This document shows positions 55,866 to 64,000 of a stretch of DNA of 64,000 nt, one piece after another. The notes beneath the pieces were generated by a model that had not been told where the DNA came from, did not search any database, and worked only from the letters and a program-made list of their open reading frames with translations. This stretch comes from Cycas panzhihuaensis. Lineage: Eukaryota > Cycadophyta. Position 1 is the first letter of the stretch, and each line of letters starts with the position of its first letter. Location: contig CM041465.1 of NCBI GenBank assembly GCA_023213395.1, positions 203,863,741-203,927,740 of the forward strand. The letters run 5' to 3'. The position numbers and the translations under genes are program-made.

Positions 55866-57469
55866 TTTGTTCCGAAGCGAGATTTTAAGGAGAATTTTTT
55901 CGACCAGGGGGAAGCAAATTTTGACCCGTCCTCCCACCCTAGGAATTTTGAAAGGATACAGACAGAATTAAGATCTAGGAAGATCAGATCGCCAAGATCT
56001 AGGAAGTTTTGATCTGATTTTAGGATCTAGTAAATCATTAATTCTCTACAAAATGAGGATAAATACCTCTGATGGAATTTGTTTCATATGTTCAACCTTT
56101 GAGTAGGTAGAAGAACGTAATTTTGGATGATTAAAAAGTGAAGAAAATGCATTTAAGATGTGATCATTTTTTACAAGGTACAACAAAAAATCTGCAGGTG
56201 CAACCAGAAACGTTTGTAGATGCAACTGTAAATGCGGTGCAACCGAATCAAAAAGCATCGAATCGCAACTGTGTGACCGAATTGCAGCCAAGTACAACCA
56301 GACTGCAACCAGGTGCGATCGAACTGCAACTAGGTGTGACCAGACTGTAGCCAGGTACAACCAGACTGCGACCAAGTGTGACCAAATGGAGATCTGATGG
56401 CTTAAAAGTAATCGCATGATCACAAAAAATGTCCATCAAAGTCATACACTTGTCAATAAGTTAGAAAACAGTTTTATTTACTAATTTTCATCAATTACGA
56501 ACTAAGGTATGAAGATATAAAATGGAGGAAGAAATATAATGAAGGCAAAGAGGGCGTATAACGCACGAAACACGGATAGACAAAGGAAGAGTGTAGAGAA
56601 TAAACAGCACAGGCCTGATTCTATTCAGAAGACACAAGAGGAGACCCTGAAGTCACAGATGCAACCATGGGAGAGGAAAAGACAACAGTAAATAGTGCCT
56701 GACTGATGCATGAGTCTGCCATCATCCCGGAATCAAGTTGTAGCCAGGTAGAAGGGATTGGAAGTGAGCGGACAGCCAAGGAACTTAAAAAAAAGAGCCC
56801 AGTTCTATGCATTAGATGTGAGGAGCCCAAGAAAATTTTAAGCATAAGCGAGAAAAGAGAAGCGGTCAAGGCGGACGCCTGGAAAAATACTTCTCAAAGT
56901 GAGTCTTGTGGATGAGCAGCGGCCAATCTTTCAATTGGGATCACTACTAAATGTCCTAGAGAGGACATATCAACCTAGATTGTGCCCAACACACTTTTCT
57001 TCACTTCCAAATTGTTGTAGTAGTCCTATATATGCTCATTAGAGCACAAAGCAACAAAATTTTTGTAAGATCTTTTGAAATATAAAAGTGTATTATACTG
57101 TAAATTGATTTTGAGTTTGTTTCAATTGGATAAAGTTTTCACTTTCCCATTCAAATTCAGATCAAGTAACTAGCCCAAATCATGAAGCAACTATGTTGCC
57201 TAAGATACTAGATCCCATCTTGAGAAAATCGCAGACACACTTGAGGAAAAAATTACATACTAGAGAAAATCACATCACCTTATACTAGATACTCTCAATA
57301 AGCACACCTCAGTAAATAACAACCTCATCAATTACCTCTGCATAATATCACAATGTCATATTGGATCTTGTTGAGTAGACAATGGTGTCCAACACCGAAT
57401 TAAACAATGGAATGTTTAGTATCAATACCAAACTAAGGAAGATAAGATAGCAACATGAAGAAGCAAAGA
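55866..57469 (+). other. Leader or junction region between LTR G and the gag of H
   Basis: Non-coding apart from short open pieces (for example VSLVDEQRPIFQLGSLLNVL near 56900-56960). It contains the 21-bp minisatellite at 56271-56389. Whether all of it belongs to G or a boundary with H lies inside cannot be told from this window. Confidence 0.45.
56271..56389 (+). repeat. 21-bp minisatellite, about 5.7 units
   Basis: Units start at 56271, 56292, 56313, 56334, 56355 and 56376 (partial), each close to GTACAACCAGACTGCAACCAG. Because 21 is a multiple of 3, the minus strand encodes heptapeptide repeats (WSHLVAV, WLYLATV, RSHLVAV, WLYLAAI). Each unit splits into 10 and 11-bp halves resembling the decamer at 18263-18324. 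Confidence 0.9.
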
Positions 57470-58400
57470 AGGAGAGACACGAACAATTTAATAAACATGA
57501 AGCGATTATCTGAGAGATTGTAGAGGCAGTCAAGGATTCGGTTAATAAGAATTCGATTAACTCAAATTCTAATCAAAGCCCAAATGTTAGTGAGGCAAAC
57601 CAAAATCAAAACATCAACTCAAATAACACACAAAATTAGGGCCCAAATAAATTCCGTGATAAAATTGATATTCCAAAATTTGGAAAAGACTTAGATAGTA
57701 ATCCTAGAATCTGGATTAGTAAACTAGAAGCTTATTTTAAAATTAATCCTAGGGATGCCACAGAAGAAATAACATTTGCATCACTACACCTAGAAGGAAA
57801 TGCATACGAGTGGATTTTATGGTGGAACCATGAAACACAAAAGGTGACAGTAAATTGGCAAACCTTCATGCAAGATTTCTTTGAGCAGTATGAAAAAACA
57901 TGGGATAAGGATTATTTTAATCAACAAACTTGAATACGACAAGCAGGATCAATAGAAAACTATACTAGCAAATTTCAAATCCTTAGCAACCTGAGTTGAT
58001 AACATGCCAAAGTAATGGCTACTAAAAACTTACATTAGAGGCCTTAGAGAGGAACTACGAGAAGAAATGAAATTGCATGCACCCAAAAATATTTAAGAAG
58101 CCATTCAAAATGTCAATCAAGCATTTGGAACAAGTATTGACATGGAGAAATAGAGGCCTTCACAATAATCGAATTGAAGGGTATGTTAGACGATATAACA
58201 TTTTAATAGAAAAAAAGGATTAGATATCAAACCCTATCCAAATCGAACTAATAAGAATTCTATGTCAACATCCATGGGAGTAAATTAGGAAAGGACGTAT
58301 AGATCCTTATAAATTAAAGAAAGATATGGCTGAACTAAGGGTGCAAGGACTTTATTCCTTTTGTGGTCAAAAGTGGAGCAGGGGTCATCACTGTCAAGAA
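57470..58400 (+). pseudogene. Broken gag of chromovirus H
   Basis: Plus strand: HEAIIREIVEAVKDSVNKNS, then an Asn/Gln-rich stretch, FRDKIDIPKFGKDLDSNPRI, LEAYFKINPRDATEEITFA, HLEGNAYEWILWWN and FMQDFFEQYEKTWDKDYF. This is the Retrotrans_gag pattern of plant chromoviruses. Stops and frameshifts accumulate after 57930, and the expected zinc knuckle near 58360 is only partly recognisable (GLYSFCGQKWSRGHHCQ). Confidence 0.82.
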
Positions 58401-58539
58401 AAGAAGTAATTTTTAACACTAGAAGACGACCAAGGAGTTAACCTTAATCAAGACAAGGGGGGAATCCCATGAGATAGAAATAGAAGAAGGATTAAATGAG
58501 CTTGAATTTTAAACTCAAGTAATTGAGGACCCAACTAGA

Positions 58540-59050
58540 ACATCCTTAGCAGCAATCATAGAGATTACAACCATCCAAACTCTTAAGATTGTTGGGCACA
58601 TAAAGAAGGAAAGGGTAATAGTATTTATCGACTTTGGTAGTATACATCATAACTTCATCAACAAGAGTTATGCAAAAAGAATCAAAGAATACATCTATCC
58701 CCCAAATCAATTTCAAGTAATGATTGCCGATAGAGGATATGTTAAACGTGGAGGAATGAGTCAAAAGGTAGAGCTAACAATGGGAGAATATTTTCTAAAA
58801 TCACAAATGTATGTAATCCAAATAGGTGGTGTGGATGTCGTATTAGGCACCCAATGGCTACGAAAATTAGGGACAATTGCATTAAACTTTAACAAGCCAT
58901 TCATGAAATTCAAATCTAAGGGTAAAATCTACAGGTTACAAGGATTCATTCCGAGTGAAACTCAATGCATAACATCTCACAAAATGGAAAAAATATTAAA
59001 AAAGGGATGCCTGGGTTTTGTCACTAGATGTTTCTCTCTTGAAGCATAGA
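58540..59050 (+). pseudogene. Protease domain of chromovirus H
   Basis: Retropepsin-like: VIVFIDFGSIHHNFINKSYA near 58618, where the usual DSGS is DFGS (Ser to Phe), and QIGGVDVVLGTQWLRKLGT near 58820-58870, equivalent to ILGxxWL. Open from 58720 to 59049. Confidence 0.8.
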
Positions 59051-59149
59051 TTAAAGAGGACTCAACAATGGGTGATATACAAGAAATTGTGCAAAAAACA
59101 CTCTACGGTATTTAGGGATCTTCCAATAGGGTTACCTTCGAAGGGAGGT

Positions 59150-60420
59150 ATGGAACATGTGATTGAACTTAAACGGGTAGTCAAACCCAATTAATATTAA
59201 ACCATACTAACATCCTTATCACCACAAGAATGAAATAGAAAGAATTATCTGGAATCTCCTAAAAATCGAAGCCATATTGTCCAATAAAAATCCATACACA
59301 ACCCCCATAGTCCTAGCAAGAAAAAAAGATGGTTCTTTTCACATGTGTGTAGATTTTCATATGTTGAACAAGATAACTATTAACAGCGGTTTTCCTATCC
59401 CAAGAATCAACAAACTTCTGGAAGAACTTCATGGAGCTAAATATTTCACTAAACTTTATTTATGTTCTGGGCACTATCAAATACATATTCATACTAAAGA
59501 CATTCCAAAAACAACTTTTCATACCCATGTGGTCGCTATGAGTTCAATGTTATGCCCTTCGACCTAACAAACTCTCCAGCAAACATTCCAAGCGATCACG
59601 AACAAAACCTTTCAACAATGGCTAAAAAAATTTGTGCTCGCCTTCTTTGATGACGTTTTAGTATATAGACATAGTTGAAACAAGCACCTATTAAATGTCA
59701 ACAAGGTTTTAAAGACCTTAAGAGAAAATGAATTCTATGCTAAGAAAGCCAAACGTATGTTTGGAAAACAAGAGGCCGAATACTTGGGACATATTATATC
59801 AACAGAAGGAGTCAAGATGGACCCAAGAAAAGTCAAGGCCATTCTAGATTAGGCGACCCCAAAAAATGTCTCCAAATTATGAAGATTCCTAGGATTAATA
59901 GATTACTGTAGAAGGTTTATAAGAAACTATGCCTACATTACTAGTCCCTTAACTAATTTGTTAAAAAGAGAATCCTTTATATGGAACGATGAGGCACAAC
60001 AAAGCTTCCAAAACCTAAAACAACACATGATAATTGTGTCGGTATTAAATATGTTTGATTTCTTAAAACCCTTCACTCTAGAATATGATGCATCTAGAAA
60101 TGGAATAGGGACAGTCCTCATGCAAGAAAATCACCCAATTGCATAAGGAAATACTGAAATCCACTTATGATAAAGAAATGCTAGTGATAATGCATGCATT
60201 AGTTAAATGGAGGCAATACCTATTGGGAAGTAAGTTCTTAGTCCAAATAGATCATGACAGTCTAAAATACTTCCTACACTAAAAAATTCTGACCCCTGAA
60301 CAACAAAAGTAGGTTAGCAAAATCCATCCATTTGATTTTAAGATTCTTTATAAGAAGGAAAGGAGAACAAGGTGGTTGACGCACTGTCTAAAAGAGATCA
60401 AGAACCCATTTTGTGTTCTG
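59150..60420 (+). pseudogene. Reverse transcriptase-RNase H of chromovirus H
   Basis: RT: NPYTTPIVLARKKDGSFHMC, DFHMLNKITI, FPIPRINKLLEELHGAKYFT, LYLCSGHYQIHIH, then after a frameshift the catalytic AFFDDVLVY near 59643, EYLGHIISTEGVKMDP and RFLGLIDYCRRFIRNYA. RNase H: FLKPFTLEYDASRNGIGTVL, KEMLVIMHALVKWRQYLLG and VQIDHDSLKYFL. There are four or more stops and several frameshifts. Confidence 0.87.
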
Positions 60421-60539
60421 CTTCTGTAATTATTCCATCTTAGATCAATAATATCCAAGCTAAGTATGTCAAGAGCAAGGAAACTCAAGATATCATAGCC
60501 AAGATACAAGAAGGGTCATTGTGTTTAGATAATAAATAC

Positions 60540-61180
60540 AAATGGAAGAATGATATCTTCTAGTACAAGGGTTTCATTTACCTAACCCCAACATCTAAAT
60601 ACAACAATTTAATTCTAAAAGAATGCCACGCAATGCCCACAGTAGGTCATACAAGATTCTTTAAAACTTATCTTAAGGTATGTCAGACCCTCTACTAGAA
60701 AGGAATGAAAAAATATAGTTGACAATTTGTAGTAGGATGTAACATATGCCAAGCCCACAAAAATGAGAAAGTAGCCACTCTTGGTCTCTTACAACCCTTG
60801 CATGTACCAAAAAAGAAGTGGAAGGAAATTGCAAGCATTTTTATGAAATCTATTTTTAGACTTTACAGATTTCCAAAGGTCATCGTCGACAACCGTGATG
60901 CAAAATTCACAAATAATTTTTGGAAGGAATTATTTAAACAATTAGGTACGAGCTTAACAATCAGTATGGCATACCACCCACAAACAGATGGTTAAACAAA
61001 GATAGTTTAGAGGGATATTTGTGAAGTTTAGTTTCCGAAAAACCCAACCAATGGCATCAATGGCTTCATCTAGTTGAATGGTGGTATAACACAACATTCC
61101 ATACTTCCATTAGAATGGCTCCTTTTATATCACTAAATGGGTACAACCCTCATGTTATAATAAAGTTCCAGTAGTACAAG
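60540..61180 (+). pseudogene. Integrase of chromovirus H with internal deletion
   Basis: Zinc-finger part: ECHAMPTVGHTRFFKTYLKV and FVVGCNICQAHKNEKV (H-H-C-C partly kept). The core starts PLHVPKKKWKEIAS and jumps directly to FRLYRFPKVIVDNRDAKFTN and SLTISMAYHPQTDG. The roughly 40 residues that normally lie between, including the first catalytic Asp, are absent. Further remnants (WEWWYN, TSIRMAPF) follow to about 61130. Confidence 0.84.
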
Positions 61181-61439
61181 ATTTTCTATAACAATCACAA
61201 AAAATCATACAAATTCTCAAGGAATGGTTGGAATCAACTTGCATTAAGATAAAAATACAAGAAGATCAACATAGAGCTAGCAGGGAATTTCAAGTAGGAG
61301 ATTGGGTTTATGTTAGACTCCAAGCCTATAAACAAAAATCCCTTAAGAATTCAAGTTAAAGAAAATTTGCTTCAAAATTCTATGGACCTTATCAAATTCA
61401 ACAAATAATTGTTGAGGTTGCCTACACATTAATTTTACC

Positions 61440-61711
61440 TGCCAAGTAAAGAATTCACAACGTCTTCCATGTGTCTTGCCTTACGCAAAGAACAAGAGAC
61501 AAAATTCTACAACAAACTGAGATACCAAAAAACGGTGAGGAAAGAAAAGTAATCTTAACTCTGGAAGCAATCTTAGATACGTGAATAAGAAATATATGTT
61601 CAAGACAGTTTCCAAAATACTTGGTTAAGTGGAAGAATGCACTGCTTGAGGATGCTTCTTGGGAATCTAACAAATTTTGCCAACATTATCCAACCTTGAA
61701 GACACTTTGAG
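61440..61711 (+). pseudogene. Chromodomain of chromovirus H
   Basis: RIHNVFHVSCLTQRTRDK (the usual link HNVFHVSxL) is followed by LEAILDT, a stop, then FPKYLVKWKNALLEDASWES, the chromodomain signature. In chromoviruses this integrase tail is thought to target heterochromatin. Confidence 0.85.
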
Positions 61712-61738
61712 GGCAAAGCATTTTAAGGATGGGAGTAT

Positions 61739-62096
61739 TGTTATGTACCTAATTTGTATTTTACCTTGACTAATTATTGTTTAATTATGAAAGGGTATAC
61801 TAATACGTCATACCCTTTCATATAAGGTCACCATACATGTTTATATATGTATGGTCCATTATATCTTAATATTAATCAATATTATTAATCATTCAGTCGT
61901 TTATAGACAACCTATCAAGGTACTTCAATGTAAGCTTTGAGATTGGCCCCCTCTGACCGGCCGAGCATTCTTCAATCTCCGTAGTTGACCTATTTGGGTG
62001 ACCATAGTGACCTGTTAGGGGATAAAGAGAACAAATGGCACCATTAAGTGGTGAGTGATTATATGCACCTAGACTATTATAATCATAAGATTAACA
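61739..62096 (+). repeat. 3' LTR of chromovirus H (end inferred)
   Basis: Starts TGTTATGTACC after the polypurine-like AAGGATGGGAGTAT. TAACA at 62092-62096 would match the TGTTA start, giving 358 bp, but no second copy exists to confirm it. Two hairpins lie at 61786-61822 (perfect 13-bp arms TATGAAAGGGTAT) and 61831-61854 (8-bp arms CCATACAT). Confidence 0.6.
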
Positions 62097-62273
62097 AATA
62101 ACAATCCAAAAGTATCAAGAAAGACGACCCTGCTTGGTTAGCTACATCTCTTAAAGTTGCTTGAAGCTCCCATCCAAAGGAAAATAGTGTTGCCAAGACA
62201 ATTACATAGAAATTTACAAAATAAGTTATTTTTAAATTACAAAGAACGTTAAAAAATAGGAATATTCAAATAC
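62097..62273. other. MHX intron sequence next to the donor site
   Basis: No element signature visible. The donor GTATTT of the 29.2-kb intron lies at its upper end on the minus strand. Confidence 0.5.
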
Positions 62274-62449
62274 CTGTAATATTATGTAAAGCCATACATA
62301 TGCCCAAAACGACCATGTGATCTCCACTAGCCATACTCCTAAATCTGATATTTTTTTCACAGTGCCATGTTTTGGGACTACAACACAAACAGCATGGATA
62401 GGGAATAGGTCAAATGCAGCAGAACCCACAAGTGTTCCAGGACCCAACC
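62274..62449 (-). CDS. MHX: MHX exon (alpha-1 repeat), vacuolar Mg2+/H+ exchanger
   Basis: The minus strand reads ATGTTGTAG, then 176 coding bases, then GTATTT. The peptide [17 protein letters not shown] is the second part of the alpha-1 ion-binding repeat of Na+/Ca2+-exchanger family proteins in its plant MHX form. It is followed by [20 protein letters not shown] and the membrane segment [19 protein letters not shown]. It starts with two bases of a split codon and ends in phase 0. MHX antiports Mg2+/Zn2+ and protons into vacuoles. No disabling change is seen. Upstream exons are not in the remaining 1.5 kb. Confidence 0.92.
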
Positions 62450-63782
62450 CTACAACATGACATAGGCCTTGTGAGCAAATTTTGCAAATTTGATAAGACA
62501 AAACTATCAAACATGACACATGGTATAAAATAACAAATTGAATTCTAAATTTAGGTTCTTTACAATTAAGAATACGAAAGTATTTTATGACCAAGCATTT
62601 TAGCAGACATTGTTCCATATGAATTTGAAAGATTTCTAGAGTTCCAAATGTAACGAAAAAAACTAAAAGGCTATACTAAATCATGTCCAAAGTTACAACA
62701 AAATGTAATGAGAAAACATATCAATAACTAAAGCACATGAAGTCATATTACAATCAAAACTAATTCGAGAATCAACACCACAAAGAACTAAAAGAAATAT
62801 AAAGGGAATAAAACACTAGAAAATTGAAACAAGCACTAGAAATTACAAAATTAAATAGGTGAAGCATGAGAAAAGACAAAGGGCATTACTCCCATAAATC
62901 AATGTTGTATCATTTACACACAAGTTCTACAAGTAACATAACTAAATAGGATGAGCATCGACAAAGGCAAAGTGCAACATTCCGATCAATTCATGTTGTA
63001 TGTTTTGCATTTGAATCCATTCATACATGCAACTATCCACATGACCACAATTGAGGCCTTTAAGCCTATTTGGCTACTTAACCATTGATAGTGACCTCAC
63101 CATATGACCATCCCTTGTCATATGACAATGGGCTAAAATTTTGGATATGAAGGGTTGAGAAAGGAAGTGAACTATTATATCCCAGTCTTATTTAAACAAT
63201 GCAAATGAAAGGACAAATTTATTCTCCATATTGGTTAGGATTTAGAAAGCAAGAGGAACAGAGGAGAGCCCTTTGAATGTGAAATGCCCCAAAAGATGAA
63301 ATAGCACAAACATGCAATAAACAAACATACAAGGCGAAAGGTCACAAAGGATGAAGAGATGGACAATGAAAGGTTGGAAAAGTTAAAAGGTTATATGATA
63401 TTAAAGTTGAAAAGTCATGGTATAAGTCTTCAATTCATAATATTGTAATCCAATTAGCAATTTTGTTTAAATACCTTTATAGGAACAAGGATGTCAGTGT
63501 GTATTGGACCATTTGGTTATTCATTATCAATACATTATTCCACAATGAGGGTCCTAGTGTGCTAGTTGGGTTGGGCTTGATTTTGAGTTATCCTTGTCTA
63601 TCTTCCATATGCTAATGGATGAATTTTAATATTGTCATTACATAACTTATTTCTATTATATTTATACAAATTGTTTAAGCAATACATCCTAATAGTATTT
63701 GGAAGGTCAACATCATCGAATATTTGAGTCCCTTGAACTCTAACCCTTAATGTGCAAAGGCCTTGACAAGCAAATTCCTTAG
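62450..63782. other. MHX intron sequence upstream of the alpha-1 exon
   Basis: No coding exon of MHX and no transposon domain found. Two weakly similar stretches (around 62863 and 62950, each with GACAAAGG and ATGTTGTAT) hint at an old repeat. Confidence 0.4.
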
Positions 63783-63934
63783 GGTGGAGTTCAACAAGCC
63801 CAAGCTTGATAGTATATTTATAAATAACAATTTCATTTTTTTTTTACATGGGAGGGTGGGTGGAATTCACCAAGCCCAAGCTTGACGTTATATTTATAAA
63901 TCACAATCTATTTTTTTTATGCGCATGTGGGGTG
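63783..63934. repeat. 76-bp tandem duplication
   Basis: GGTGGAGTTCAACAAGCCC at 63783 and GGTGGAATTCACCAAGCCC at 63859 begin two copies, each continuing with AAGCTTGA and ATATTTATAAAT and ending in a T-run. Confidence 0.85.
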
Positions 63935-64000
63935 GGGGGTGGGTTTTAAAATATGCTTATATTAATTGTGTTGACTAATAATCTGGCTCACTAGTCATCC

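Larger units (their letters stand above)
33086..62273 (-). other. 29.2-kb MHX intron packed with nested LTR retrotransposons
   Basis: Bounded on the minus strand by GTATTT after the exon at 62274-62449 and TGCAG before the exon at 32967-33085. The two exons are in matching phase and encode adjacent parts of one protein. The intron contains a gypsy gag, elements C, E, D and F, a lone LTR with primer site, and chromovirus H. Confidence 0.87.

Noticed and set aside
55376-62096. Treating LTR G and chromovirus H as one complete element
   Set aside because: The LTR at 55376 and the 3' LTR at 61739 share no sequence, and no matching target duplication was found.
62232-62618. Single 128-codon minus-strand gene
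   Set aside because: Only 62274-62449 is coding; both sides carry splice sites and the flanking peptide is translated intron.
1-64000. CRISPR array, tRNA or rRNA genes, operons, organelle DNA
   Set aside because: No regular spacer-repeat array, no tRNA cloverleaf or rRNA sequence recognised by eye; the content is plant nuclear retroelement and intron DNA. A tRNAscan or rRNA search was not possible here.

Overview
The window looks like nuclear DNA from a seed plant with a very large genome, most likely a gymnosperm such as a conifer (inference). It is AT-rich and packed with decayed Ty1/copia and Ty3/gypsy LTR retrotransposons. The only host gene I recognise is split by introns of about 20.8 kb and 29.2 kb that are filled with those elements. 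Nothing prokaryotic is visible.

Host gene. Four minus-strand exons (62274-62449, 32967-33085, 32526-32686, 11588-11724) join in frame with GT-AG borders. Together they encode the middle of a plant vacuolar Mg2+/Zn2+:proton exchanger (MHX, Na+/Ca2+-exchanger superfamily). The 5' and 3' exons lie outside the window. Most other features are passengers in its introns.

Layout. 1-7051: copia element 1 (+), with its 5' LTR cut by the window edge. 7439-9175: gypsy gag/protease remnant (-). 9.5-14.5 kb: degenerate repeats and an MHX exon. 14.5-17.8 kb: copia remnant (-) carrying a solo LTR of a related family. 18.2-19.2 kb: a minisatellite and a coiled-coil coding-like remnant. 19.2-26.2 kb: copia element B (+). 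27.1-28.7 kb: gypsy pol remnant (+). 28.7-30.9 kb: chromovirus 3' half (-). 32.5-33.1 kb: two MHX exons. 34.1-35.4 kb: gypsy gag (-). 35.4-40.7 kb: copia element C (+), 5'-truncated. 40.7-41.9 kb: copia gag fragment and LTR-like sequence (-). 41.9-55.4 kb: copia element E (-), split by two complete elements, F (42999-47259, TSD CACGT) and D (47281-54711, TSD ATTTC), inserted 21 bp apart. 55.4-57.4 kb: a separate LTR with PBS and a 21-bp minisatellite. 57.5-62.1 kb: chromovirus H (+). 62.3 kb: MHX exon. To 64 kb: further intron.

B, C, D, the 14.5-17.8 kb remnant and the solo LTR appear to be one copia family: same gag and pol, TGTTAAACC-type LTR starts, and a palindrome just upstream of the LTR TATA box in the best-preserved copies. 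All pol reading frames are broken, often by TAG where related copies have a Gln CAG codon, so no autonomous element is intact. I found no convincing new defence or mobile system. The most notable observations are the MHX gene stretched over more than 50 kb, element F carrying foreign coding-like DNA, and minisatellites shared by two distant elements.
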